DNA from: Acanthopleura granulata
Taxonomy: Eukaryota > Mollusca > Polyplacophora > Chitonida > Chitonidae
Direction: 5' to 3'
Assembly: GCA_016165875.1 (NCBI GenBank)
Contig: JABBOT010000009.1
Coordinates: 13,954,370 to 14,018,369, forward strand
DNA length: 64,000 bases
Part shown: positions 54,561 to 64,000 of the stretch, in pieces
How the letters are laid out: each line of letters opens with the position of its first letter
Numbering within the stretch: position 1 is the stretch's first letter
Translations under genes and position numbers: made by a program
The notes under the pieces: model-generated
The model's input: only the letters and a program-made list of their open reading frames with translations
The model's database searches: none
Told to the model about the DNA's origin: nothing

Positions 54561-56712
54561 AATGTCTTCAAGGTTCTTCATTAGTACCTCTTCCCAAAGA
54601 TGTGGGAGTGTTTGTGGTGGCGTTCATGTTAAGGATTGTTCTCCATGGAAAAATGCAGTGTATTGCCTGGTTTGAAGGAATTGGTACATTTGGCATGACG
54701 AAGGTTTGCAAGCTGTACAGGGATAGAATTCGCATGGCATATGTACTTCATTTATTTTCATGGTAACCACTTATCAACAGTAGGCTTTCTCTGAATCACC
54801 ACCTGACTGCCGCTATGAGGTAACGCGAGATTAGTTTTTGAGGCGCAGGTAATGAAGTGGGACCACGCCAATTGCATTAGGCCCATGCGGTATGCAAGTC
54901 CAGTGTTTGTATAAAAACAACAGGACACCAGAAACCGAGAATCACGGAAATGATCTTAAGAAGAAATCTGTTTTGCAGCGTATATGTATATATCTGGCGA
55001 GGTTCGACAAAGCTGTCCAGACACCAAGAAAAACAAGGGGCCACCCATAAACTATGTATGCTCAAATTCTTTTTGGCTAACTACATGCGCCTACATACTG
55101 CCTGACAACCATTAGGGGCAAGCACGCTCTTGGGGACATTGCTACACAGTGCATTGTGAATATTGCTAATTGGTAGCATAACGCATACAATTTATATATT
55201 CACATCGCAAGTTTTTGTTTCGTACGTACGCTCGGAAATAGATTGCAACAAAGTTATACAAGGCACAATAAAACTTTAGTAGAAATGATGTGGAAAGTGG
55301 ATAAGCTGTATACAGTGAACAGACACTGTTATCTATACTATAGAAGACAAACTTCATGAAGGCCTAAAGACTAGTGACATCCATGCGCTTTGTCTGAAAC
55401 ATCAATGATGTTTTTCTGACAGGCTTGGTTTTCTAGCGTATTTTAAACAGAACCCCATCACGGTCGTTGCCGCCCGAGAAATGAATGCTTCGTGGTCTAG
55501 TTCAGGCAAACTGAGTCCGTGAGCTAACGAAAATTATATCCCTTTCTTCGTGTGGATGTCATTCATTGGCCTGCGGGCACGGTTACAACTCTCCGTGGTC
55601 GATCAATTTTTACATAGCACGTTTAGTCCTAGATCATCCAGTTGACGATGCTCTTCAGCGCGGCTTACATGAAGTTCACCGAGGTCTTCTAGGCTGGTTA
55701 TCTTCCATCCTTATGACGTGTGATGGAAGAGAATTGAGACCTCCGTGGCCGAGGAGATTAGCGAACCAGCGCGATGTGTTGACATAGGTGCCTCTCACCA
55801 GTGCGGTCGCTGCGAGTTCAAGTCCAGCTCATGCTTTCTTGCTCTCTGTGGGAAGGTCCGCATGGTTAAGGGTTTACTCCGGGCTGTGCGCAGTTTCCTA
55901 CAACCATAACGCTGGCCGCCGTCGTATAAGTGAAATATTCATAATTATGGCGTAAAACACCAAACAAAAACACTTGGAAGAGTCTGCTTGACGGTGGTGG
56001 TTTACTCCATCCAAAAACCAACCGCCATGGTGTAAGTGGAATATTTGCTGGTATATGGGGTTATACAGCCAAGTTAATAAATAAAGTCAATCGAGAAAAA
56101 GTGCAGCCCAAAGGTTGAGGTATTTATTTTTCATTGTGAGAGGTTGGGGTATACACCACGTACTTACTACTGAGTATTTTTCACACTTTGCGTAAAAACA
56201 TTCAATTTAGGTAAAAACGGCGATCTCCGCGCAAGTTCTATCCACGAATATTCCAATTTCTGTTGTCAGTGTTCCAAAGGACCTTGTCTGCCCTCTTGCT
56301 AATGAACTACTAAAGGCCACATACATTTTATAAGTTTGCATTTTTACAGAAAGCCTAGCATTTACAAGTAAATAATGATAGTGGACAGCAAATGTAGGCC
56401 AACACACACGTGTATACGCGCCTTATGAAAAAAAAATTCAGAGACTGACAGGTATAGGCCCTAATGTTAGTGTATCATCGGAAAATTCGCCGTTTGTATA
56501 TATAAGATACGAATTCGTCTTGGCCATTGCTCACTCACAGAAACACACGTCAAAATGTCAGGACCCCTTGCAAGCGGATAGGAAACTGTTCCACTGTGAT
56601 ACTGTAGTGAGGTGTTTTTTTTTTTTTTTGTTTTTTTTTTTCATGAAGAGAAAAGCAGCTTGGATCTGAACTGGAATTTCAATAGAGCATGTGTGAAAAA
56701 TCAGTGATGTGA
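54561..56712. other. intergenic, convergent gene ends
   Basis: Contains one complete SINE (55732-55974) and a degenerate fragment at about 55995-56092. A minus-strand AATAAA (+ strand TTTATT at 56123-56128) could end the predicted minus-strand gene. A T-rich run lies at 56610-56642. No coding exon was recognised. Confidence 0.5.
55732..55974 (+). mobile_element. tRNA-headed SINE copy
   Basis: Complete copy with one of the best tRNA-like heads here (ACCTCCGTGGCCGAGGAG, then GCGAGTTCAAGTCCAGCTC). The 8-bp duplication TGGAAGAG is at 55724-55731 and 55975-55982. Confidence 0.9.
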
Positions 56713-56948
56713 TCAGCGACGAATTGGCACCCAAATTTCTGAGCCTAAAACAGAGTCAGCTCCCTTGCCTTTTGCCCGTCCCACGTCACAGTACAAAGCG
56801 CAGTGCCCATGTGGAAAATGGTTGACGAGTTCGCAGCATTTCTCCAGAAGACAGATGCGCATACACATTATCTTCTCAGTGTTAGTAAATAGTCCGTCTG
56901 GTTTGGCTCTCAGTTTCGGACTGAACGCGCCGCCGATGCGCTTGATAC
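56713..56948 (-). CDS. predicted gene, terminal exon
   Basis: 236 nt after a T-rich acceptor (TTTATGTTTGATGTTTAG), entering in phase 1 and open for 77 codons to TGA. Encodes IKRIGGAFSPKLRAKPDGLF, a Cys-rich middle (MCMRICLLEKCCELVNHFPH) and a tail ending SEIWVPIRR. Its amino-acid make-up looks like real protein. A CpG-rich ATGGCGGGC about 300 bp upstream (57250) could be an alternative start of a short gene using only this exon. Confidence 0.45.
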
Positions 56949-59900
56949 CTAAACATCAAACATAAAAAAGTTTCAATAGAACAACAGTATTGACAATCTG
57001 AAATATAACGATAGCGTATCAAGCCGTTCAAACATTATTGGAAGGGCTTTTTCGTACACGTAATATTGTCGGCCAAGGACTGAGCGAATAGCCCTCAGAG
57101 TCGCACTACTTTGAGCGTATAGCTCGGCGCATGTTCCACGGCTGTCCTGCAGGAACATTTCAGTTTCCTATACTTATAAACCAGGTTTTAACAGTATAAT
57201 TACAGCTATTGAAGCATTTGATTTGAACTTGTCAAACCAACGCCCGCCATGTTTTGAATTCTAACTTCCGGCTAGAGTCCATGCTGGCTGTTGGAAAAAT
57301 TTCTTTTTTTCAGTGGTTTGGTTTATACAAAACTTTAGATTAATCGGCCCGTGCTGTAAACGTCAGATGTGGAATTATCCTGCTGGACAACATAGCGGCA
57401 TGCACGTGACTGTATGTAATACGGGCTGTTAAACCATGAGGGGAATGATGGGGCCTAAGGCGATGTATTGGAATCGGATATCTATGAAGGGGTTATGGGG
57501 CGAAATGGGCGATGACACGATGCTTTGCAGCAAGGGGCGATGGGTTAAGCGATGGAGTAATGCGAAGGGGCGATGTGATAGAACGATATGATGTATGGGG
57601 CGATGGAGAGAGTTAGGCTTATAGGTTAGGCCCTATACTGTTTATGTAGAAAATCGTCAGCTTCAACCAAAATACATCCCCACACTGTCGCGATGCCGCT
57701 CCATACCACCACATGTAGCCTGGAGATGTTACTGTTAGAAGTGACGTAATTTATCATTTTGTCACCTTTGAAACTTCCAGGGTGGGTAGTAAGGCTGATC
57801 AAGAAGTTTTCAGTTCTTCCAAAGCAGACGAATTTCTGATATATTTTAACTACGGGTAAAACTATGGGTAAATTAAAATAAAGTGTAGAAAATTACAGTG
57901 TAGGCCTGTCAACAACCTATCCTGTCTGTGCAACAGTTTTATGCAACCAATGCCCCAGCACTCTTTAGTTCGGAGGCAAATCTCTGTAAAATAACCGTCA
58001 TAATGACCATAATTACCATCGTGTGAAATAATATACCACAAGCATCGGGAGGGGGTGGGGGTGGAAAAGGGACAGTCGCCCTCTCCCCAGGTTCCGGCCT
58101 GGGGGAGGAAATCTCAGCCCCCTACTCAGGTTTGCCGCTGGTGAATTTTTTTTAAGTCAAGGCGAATGTTACGAATTGCTTCGGGCAGTGACAGACAAGG
58201 GATGACATTTGCCCGTTTTGTAAGATAAGACATATATACAAAAGAGCGTGGCCTATATCCAGAGAACCTACGACAAATTTAAAGACAGCTGTACTTTACT
58301 ACATGTACACTATATTGCTACAGTGATCCGTAGGCGAGCGCCTAAAACGGTGTTACATTTTAACAGTTACCTTTATAATATTTCCTTTTCGAACGTGTAA
58401 GTGTAGAATTTTACTTTACGACGCGTTTGTATGTGAAGTATGTAAGTATGTGAATGAAGGATTCAGAAGGATACCTAAAGTTGGCCATTGTTTTTTCAAT
58501 TTTAATTTCCCCACCTCAAATATCAATAAATGAGAAGCACCAATGTGCATTTCTTCTTGAGAATGTTGCATTATCTGGGTCGTTTTCTTCAAGTTTCTTT
58601 GATCAAGATGTTGGTTCAAGTGCCGTATCTTTGCATGGAGGCCTAATTGATGTCAACATTGAAAAACTATCAAATGACTTGAAACGTGGAGGTGGGGTGG
58701 GGTGCGTGAAGCTGACCTACTCGGTACATTATTAAATCTAGTGTCAGTTTCACTCGTGGAGCTAACAAGATGACGTGCAAGCGTTGCATGGAGCAATTTT
58801 TATTTAAGACGTTTGGATTTACAACATAAGAGTTGTGAAGAAACTAGTGGAGGAATGAAAGAATTGTGAAGAAACTAGGAGAAGAATATAAGACTTGTGA
58901 AGAAACTGGTGGAAGAATGTAAAAATGTGTAGAAGCAATAGTCTGGTCCCGGAAAACAGCCTTTATTTTGGGGGGAAACCACCGTCCTTCGCCGAACTAA
59001 AGTGTGTTGATAACGACACACGCAACCCGAGAAGCCGGAACTTCCGGCGTGAGTAGTCAAGAGGCCGATCAGAGCCTGCCGGAGCTCTCGTTCCTGAAGT
59101 ATTAAACACTATATGTTATTCGCCGACCTCTCCTCGCTCTGCCCCGTTTCCTCCCGCCATAATTCTGGCCGCCGTCGTATAAATGAATCATTATTCAGTG
59201 CGGCATAAAACACCAACGAAATTTACTTATTTATTTGATTGGTATTTAAAGCCGTACTCAAGAATATTTCACTTATACGACAGTGGCCAGCTTTATTGGT
59301 AGAGAAGGCAGAGATTGGCATAGCAGTACCCTGATTAATTAATTAATAAGTAAATAAATAAATAAATAAACAAACTCAGCTAGAAGAAAAAAAGAACTTT
59401 CTAAACTTGGTTGGCTTACCCATGCATGCAAGAGGGTCCAGTTTTATTACCCTCTCATGCATTCTCTGCAACCGTACAAGTGTTCGACTTGAATTTATGA
59501 CGCGGTGAAAATCTGTCTTCTCGGTAAACTGTGTATATATATTTCATACCTGCTGGTTGTACACGACTTTTAGTATGCAACTTTTTCATATATGACTCTC
59601 TCAGATCCCCTTTTGATAATGACTCTATTAGATACAAAGATTTAGCCAAAGAGCTATGATTTCAAGAAAAAGTACCTGGCGTGTTACTTCGAAAAAGTAT
59701 CAGCCTAGGATACGTCATTATACACTCCATCAAAAATATACATAAATTTGTCAATAAGATGTACCCTTACAATCCACATGAATATCCGGGTGATTGAGGG
59801 GAGCCTCACACCAATGCGATCGCTGTGAGTTCAAATCCTGTTCTCATGGCGGATTCTTTTCCGGGCGTACGTGGGAAGGTCCGCCAGCAACCTGCGGATG

Positions 59901-62900
59901 GTCGTGGGTTTCCACCGGGTTCTGTCCAGTTTTCTAATGCTGGTGCCGTTGTATACGTGAAATATTTTTGAGTGCGGCGTAAATCAATCACATAACTAGA
60001 TAAATAAGTGAACATCAAGCAAATAAACGAAACCAAATATTACCAGAAAGAAAAGACACTCGAATTTAATACACGACCAAAGCAAAGGAGGATAGACCCT
60101 TACCTTTAAATGTGTACTGATTCCAGGCACCTGACGGCTTGTCTGAAATCATTAACATTGTACACCGATTATTAATGCGCGTCAAATCAACATTTTGGGA
60201 TCTGTAGCAAATTGCATCCATATAGAAATTCACACTGACAAAAATAATTTCATGACATCAACGCCTACTCTGTAAACTGCTTGTGGTGCCCTGCTGACAA
60301 TGATCGGTCAGCGATGCTCGTGTGATCGTTTGTGCAGCCTAACGTTTGCCGAAGTCCACTTGTTTCCCAGTAATGTAGTGTGCATTGTGGGAATGTTTGC
60401 CAGTAACTTGCCACACGCCTGTGGGTTTACACCAGGCACTCAGGTTTAATCCGTCTATAAAGCTGAGCACCACAAGTTAAAAATTCTTGATAATGGCTTT
60501 GAGCAATGAACAGATAATGAATAAATAAATACTAGTAAATGTGTCACAAGAAAGGGCACCTCTTCTTGAGGAAAAAGTTTAGAACTCTAAAAGAAAAGGA
60601 ATTAAAACAATGTTTCATTATACGTTTATAGAAGTACTTTCTGGTCATTTTACTTCAACTATTTTTCATTCTGAGGAAGAAAATTATGAGTAGGTAGGTA
60701 GTTTCCCGCGTTATTTCGTGTTGTCCTTCAAAGTGTACTTCTTTGTCTGGGTGTAGTGTTATTCCGTGTTACTCTGTCCAGTTGTATTTATCGTTTGTGT
60801 GGGTGTGGTGTTATTCCGTGTTAGTCTGTCCAATTGTATTTGTCGTTTGTGTGGGTGTAGTGTTATTCTGTGTTACTCTGTCCAATTGTATTTGTCGTTT
60901 GTGTGGGTGTGGTGTTATTCTGTGTTATTCTGTACAACTGTATTTGTCGTTTGTGTGGGTGTGGTGTTACTTTGTTGTGTGGGTGCGGTTTTGTTCCGTG
61001 TTATCCTTCACAAGTGCACTTGTTGAGCCTGTGTGTTGGAGTGCGGTGTTATGTCGTGTTATCCTTCACAAGTGCACTTGTTGAGCCTGTGTGTTGGAGT
61101 GCGGTGTTATGTCGTGTTATCCTTCACAAGTGCACTTGTTGAGCCTGTGTGTTGGAGTGCGGTGTTATGTCGTGTTCTCCTTCACAAGTGTACTTGTCGT
61201 GTGTGTGTGATGCTATTTCGTGTTATCTGGCTAAGGTGTACTTGTTGTTATTTAATATTTTCCTTTAAACGTTTACTTGCTCTGTGTGGGTGTAGTGTTA
61301 TTTCCTGTTATCCTGCACAGGTGTACGTGTCGTGTATAGAGAGTGTTGTGTTATTTCGTGCTGTCCTTTACACGTGTACTTGCGTGTGGTGTTATTCCGT
61401 GTTATCCTGCTCAAGTGTACTTGTTGTGTGTGGACTATGATGTTATTTCATGTCCTTTACACGTTTACTTACTGTGTGTTTTTTCCCTGTTATTCTGCTC
61501 AAGTGTACTTGGTGTGTGTGGGTGTGGCTTTATTTCGTGTTATTCTGATCAAGCCTACTTTGTTTGTGTGGGTGTGGTAATATTTCGTGTTATCCTATGA
61601 TCACACGGTGAGCCGTGTACACACACGGACAGTGGTATGATCTCACAACCTTTGGTATGACCAAATGGATAGTCGTGAACGCACACATAGAAAGTGGTAT
61701 GACTGCAAGGACAGTGCTGTACTCACATGGTTAGGAGGAATTTACAGGCCTAGTGGACACAAACAGTAGTATTACATGTATTACGTGGGAGCTGGTGTAC
61801 ACACAGACAGTGCTACGTGTATAATTGCACTAAAAGTGGTTACACACGCGAACCCTGACAGGGACAGTGGTGTTATTACCTGGCATATACTGGCGTACAC
61901 ACACGGGTAGTGATACGTGTATAATTAAAAAGTAGTGGCGTACGCAAAGGGACTGCGGTATGATTACACAAGCAGTGATGTGCAAAATTTCACGAAAATT
62001 CCAAGATTTATTTAAAATATGTTATCTGGTCCTGTTCCTGCGGAAAAGGGCCTCATATAGCTCTTACCTGTCGCTAATGCCACTGCTGGCAAGCTGGTAG
62101 TAGGTCTATGGTTCTCGGCTTCAGTTGCATTCGTGGAAATGCGATCTGAAACCACAAATACACCTGTTCATGATAATCCTAAAGTGATATTTAGCCATGG
62201 TTTGTAATAGAAGCTGGGTAAAAAAAAATCAGCATATATATGGACTCGCTTGAGTGAAAAACGATGGAACTCTTTCTGGGAAAAAAGGCACAAAAATGGT
62301 GATGCTTGACAATCGTAACTACCAGACGGTAAGTCGAATAGTTATAAAGCAAGGGCACACAAGGAGAATGGTATGATTACATGGGTGATGGTGTACACAC
62401 GTTATCATTGTGATGTAGGAGAGTGGTAGCATTACCCGGCCGGTGGTATAAGCACACAGAGAGTGTGTTATACACAGCGGTGTACACGCTCAGGCAGTGT
62501 ATTATCATCCATACATTGGTGTACAAATGCGGAAAGTGATACAAAATTATGTGTTTTCTGTGATTTGAACTCTCAGATTCATCCTTAACCCGTAAATGAA
62601 CTCCAGTGAGATGATATTCCTGTGGATAATTTGATTCTATTCCTGTGGAGATACACCTCACAAAGCTCTTACCCGTCTTCATTGCCGCTTTTGACAAGTC
62701 GGTAGTCTGGTGCTCGTCTGTAGTCCTCTTCAGTGGAATGTGATCTGAAGGGGGAAAAAAAACACATCTGCTCTTTAAATGATCCTTGAAGTGATATTTT
62801 AGGCTCGACTTGTCACTGAAGACGGATAAAAATCTGAGCTTAAATTTGGAATAGCACGTGTGAAGAACAGAACATTTTTGGTCACCTAAACTTCGGCCTT

Positions 62901-63336
62901 TTTAGAAATTAATAAACACAAAAACTTGTGATGCTTGACAACTGTAACCACTAGGCGGTTAGTTCTATAGTCATGAAGGAAAGTAGGTCTGTCGGCAATC
63001 TGCCGATGGTCGTGCGTTCCCACCGGCTCTGTCCGATTTCCACCCACCATAATGCTGGCTGCCAGAGCATAAGTGAGGCGGGTAGTCGCAGAATTACACG
63101 GACAGTGGTGTAAACGATGGGAGTGATACTTGTGTATACGTGAGAACGGACAGTGTTGTGCACACATGGACAGTGGTGCACACGCTCGGACAGTGGTGTA
63201 CACACACGGGCAGTGTGGTGTACACACACGGATATTGGGGTAGCCTACACAGGATGAGAGTACTATGATTAAACGGACTCGGAGTGTTACCTGTGACTTC
63301 GGTGTCAAATAATCTTTGATGATGAAATATACCCAT
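56713..63336 (-). CDS. predicted six-exon gene of unknown function (model span)
   Basis: A model built from splice borders and phase only. Six minus-strand segments (63336-63291, 62744-62673, 62145-62068, 60142-60104, 59512-59420, 56948-56713) total 564 nt, or 187 residues plus TGA. Every junction is in phase 1. The first four junction codons are GAT or GAC (Asp) and the last GGT. All introns are GT-AG. The N-terminal half is short Thr-rich segments with an N-A-T sequon; the C-terminal half is basic then Cys-rich (seven Cys) with an N-S-S sequon. No hydrophobic signal is included in this start choice. I do not recognise the product. It could be the 3' part of a larger gene, for example the end of a receptor with a Thr-rich stalk. 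Confidence 0.4.
57228..57300 (-). promoter_or_regulatory. ETS and YY1-like start region on the minus strand
   Basis: On the minus strand, AGCCGGAAGTTAG (ETS-type) is followed 15 bp later by AAAACATGGCGGGC (57250 is the A of ATG), which fits the YY1 motif often overlapping start codons of TATA-less genes. The ATG frame stays open for only 14 codons, so a donor inside it (for example after MAGVGLT) would be needed to reach the terminal exon. Confidence 0.25.
57448..57606 (+). repeat. degenerate GGGGCGATG minisatellite
   Basis: The 9-mer GGGGCGATG and near copies recur at irregular spacing (for example at about 57497, 57535, 57567, 57597). It lies in an intron of the predicted minus-strand gene. 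Confidence 0.6.
58828..58935 (+). repeat. purine-rich tandem repeat, about 32-bp unit
   Basis: Three units of (A/G)TTGTGAAGAAACTAG(T)GG followed by A(G)GAATGAAAGA-type sequence. On the minus strand it is a polypyrimidine tract. Confidence 0.8.
59118..59310. mobile_element. two SINE 3' ends in tail-to-tail orientation
   Basis: A + fragment (59118-59222, CCCGCCATAATTCTGGCC to CACCAACGAAATT) is followed at once by a - fragment (59223-59310, TATTTATTTGATTGGTATTT to CACTTATACGACAGTGGCC). The two make an inverted repeat with arms at about 59167-59216 and 59239-59288. Confidence 0.8.
59420..59512 (-). CDS. predicted gene, fifth exon
   Basis: 93 nt, symmetric phase 1-1; donor GTAAGC. Encodes FHRVINSSRTLVRLQRMHER and VIKLDPLACM, with sequon NSS. 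The acceptor (GAGAAGACAG) has a poor polypyrimidine tract and is the least certain border. The frame is open upstream for another 11 codons only. Confidence 0.4.
59793..60012 (+). mobile_element. SINE copy lacking part of its head
   Basis: GAGCCTCACACCAATGCGAT, GTGAGTTCAAATCCTG, then centre and tail to GATAAATAAG. It lies in the intron between the 39-nt exon and the fifth exon of the predicted gene. Confidence 0.8.
60104..60142 (-). CDS. predicted gene, 39-nt exon
   Basis: 39 nt, symmetric phase 1-1, acceptor ATGATTTCAG, donor GTAAGG. Encodes KPSGAWNQYTFK. Very short, so its support rests on the good splice sites and the matching phase. Confidence 0.4.
60393..60533 (+). mobile_element. degenerate SINE remnant
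   Basis: GTGGGAATGTTTGCCAGTAA, CTGTGGGTTTACACC and ATTCTTGATAATGGC plus (AAAT)n still follow the order of the common SINE. Confidence 0.5.
60720..61605 (+). repeat. minisatellite array with unit drifting from 52 to 58 bp
   Basis: The first part repeats every 52 bp (TCGTTT at 60791, 60843, 60895, 60947). The middle part repeats every 58 bp with two nearly identical units (TTGAGCCT at 61023, 61081, 61139). Degenerate units follow to about 61605. Core words are GTGTGGGTGTGGTGTTATT and CGTGTTATCCT. Because the strand is T/G-rich and almost stop-free, it gives repetitive, Cys/Val-rich open frames that I regard as artefacts. Confidence 0.9.
62068..62145 (-). CDS. predicted gene, Thr-rich mini-exon A
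   Basis: 78 nt, symmetric phase 1-1, acceptor GGTTTCAG, donor GTAAGA. Encodes RISTNATEAENHRPTTSLPA and VALAT, with an N-glycosylation sequon NAT. Only the frame that matches the other exons is useful; the other frames contain stops or do not fit. Confidence 0.5.
62673..62744 (-). CDS. predicted gene, Thr-rich mini-exon B
   Basis: 72 nt, symmetric phase 1-1, between a strong acceptor (T/C tract ending CTTCAG) and donor GTAAGA. Encodes HIPLKRTTDEHQTTDLSKAA and MKT. Related by duplication to the exon at 62068-62145, with similar introns on both sides. Confidence 0.5.
62988..63080 (+). mobile_element. SINE fragment
   Basis: GTCGGCAATCTGCCGATGGT to CACCATAATGCTGGCTGCC and CATAAGTGAG: central part only, inserted in module B-C spacing. 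Confidence 0.7.
63291..63336 (-). CDS. predicted gene, candidate first coding exon
   Basis: Encodes MGIFHHQRLFDTEVT and leaves in phase 1 at GTAACA. The frame upstream is open over LVLILIGII to a TAG just before it, so the ATG at 63336 is the likely start if this is the first exon. A good acceptor (GTTTTTCAG, exon from 63395) lies upstream, which suggests a spliced 5' UTR. This is the weakest exon of the model; it may instead be a decayed copy of the next two. Confidence 0.3.
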
Positions 63337-63395
63337 AATGATACCAATTAAAATTAACACAAGCTATATTAACTGAAGCTATACATGTACTTAAA

Positions 63396-64000
63396 CTGAA
63401 AAACGGTTAAAATAAACCAACTAAAATTTGGACTCGCACATGTGCGGTGAAGAATATATTTCAATGTATTTTTGGTCACCTGGACTGGACATTCTACTAA
63501 AAAAGAACCAAAAAAACTGGTGATGCATGACGATAAACTACCTGACGGTTAGTCATATACAGCTAATAAAAAGTATATGTCCAAAATTAAGTCCTAATAC
63601 TTGATACAGTCAGAATATTTACACCTTCTTAATATTGTATCTAGAATTTTACAGTGACGTACCACATACGGGTAGTGGTATGATCACGTGATCCGTGGTG
63701 TGCACACGCGAACATACAAGGAGAAAGCTGCACACAAATATAGACAGTGGTACGAAAACATGGAGTGTGTGTGTGGTGGGAAGGGGGGGATTGGTTTGTA
63801 ATGGCATTTTCCGTCCCACCGAGGCGATGCACGCCAGAGAGAACTTGAGGTTGTCTGCAATTTGTAAATGATACTTATTAATTTTAAAAAAATATACATA
63901 TGTAATTTTATCACTAACGTACTGATGTACTCTACCAAGGCTCATTCACTATTTGGCGGGGCGTGTAGAATCTATGGCATCGAGTTAGGAAATTAGCCAC
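63396..64000. other. window end, no assigned gene
   Basis: Third module block, then minisatellite to 63780. On the minus strand an acceptor-like ATTTACAAATTGCAG (before 63857) opens a phase-1 frame beginning NLKFSLACIASVGRKMPLQ, but it soon runs into minisatellite sequence and has no convincing donor. It might be a further upstream exon. Confidence 0.3.

Larger units (their letters stand above)
62000..63560 (-). repeat. three related modules of about 600 bp
   Basis: A conserved block GGTGATGC(T/A)TGAC(A)A near 62303, 62930 and 63520 and a purine-rich block with TGGACTCGC or similar mark modules spaced 627 and 593 bp apart. Each module has an exon-like segment 125-190 bp to the left of its block. 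Confidence 0.6.
61606..63780 (+). repeat. dispersed short minisatellite (ACACGGACAGTGGTGTA type)
   Basis: Variants of CACACGGACAGTGGTGTAC/ATGA recur in clusters at about 61615-62000, 62370-62540, 63095-63240 and 63655-63780, between the exon-bearing modules. The longest clean run is 63146-63235. Confidence 0.75.

Noticed and set aside
58371..58450. Further exon candidate for the minus-strand gene
   Set aside because: A donor-like GTAAC is present but the frame required by the other exons hits a stop next to every usable acceptor.
59455..59649. 64-codon minus-strand frame with ATG
   Set aside because: It overlaps the predicted fifth exon in a different frame; that frame ends in TGA before the donor and cannot join the other exons.
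60743..61600. Several overlapping Cys/Val-rich frames of 80-135 codons
   Set aside because: They are translations of the 52/58-bp minisatellite. Three frames give the same repetitive peptides because the unit is not a multiple of three.
62886..63347. 153-codon minus-strand frame rich in VCTPL/HHCP repeats
   Set aside because: Produced by the CACACGGACAGTGGTG minisatellite and a SINE fragment; repetitive and without family similarity.

Overview
The window looks like nuclear DNA of an invertebrate animal, most likely a mollusc. It is AT-rich, with intron-split genes using GT-AG borders, many copies of one tRNA-headed SINE, microsatellites and minisatellites. No bacterial operon, phage or CRISPR structure is present. 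The mollusc assignment rests on my recognition of the SINE style and is inference.

Layout. (1) About 1-7660, + strand: the last three coding exons and 3' UTR of a sodium/chloride-coupled SLC6 neurotransmitter or amino-acid transporter; its upstream exons lie left of the window. (2) 7661-22092: about 14 kb with no recognised gene. It holds many SINE copies, two other tRNA-like relics, an inverted repeat, and two possible promoter-like clusters near 9.0-9.2 kb and 9.8 kb. (3) 22093-52839, + strand: a complete clathrin heavy chain gene. I could place all 32 coding exons with matching phases; they sum to 5037 nt, or 1678 residues plus a stop. The protein follows the animal family almost residue by residue and ends in the QLMLT uncoating motif and a Pro/Gly/Met/Tyr-rich tail. 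A 3' UTR of about 1.7 kb ends near an AATAAA at 54537. Its introns carry SINEs, a roughly 1.5 kb repeat present twice, and several smaller dispersed repeats. (4) 54561-64000: a repeat-rich stretch in which I find, on the minus strand, a series of short splice-bordered open segments all joined in phase 1. Together they make an unrecognised six-exon gene model of 187 residues (56713-63336). Two of its Thr-rich mini-exons lie in duplicated modules of about 600 bp, and its introns are full of minisatellites. This is the best candidate here for something undescribed, but it is a prediction from splice signals and phase only.

The transporter and clathrin genes are not an operon and need not be functionally linked. 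The transporter is a plasma-membrane protein of a type commonly internalised by clathrin coats, but their adjacency is probably incidental.
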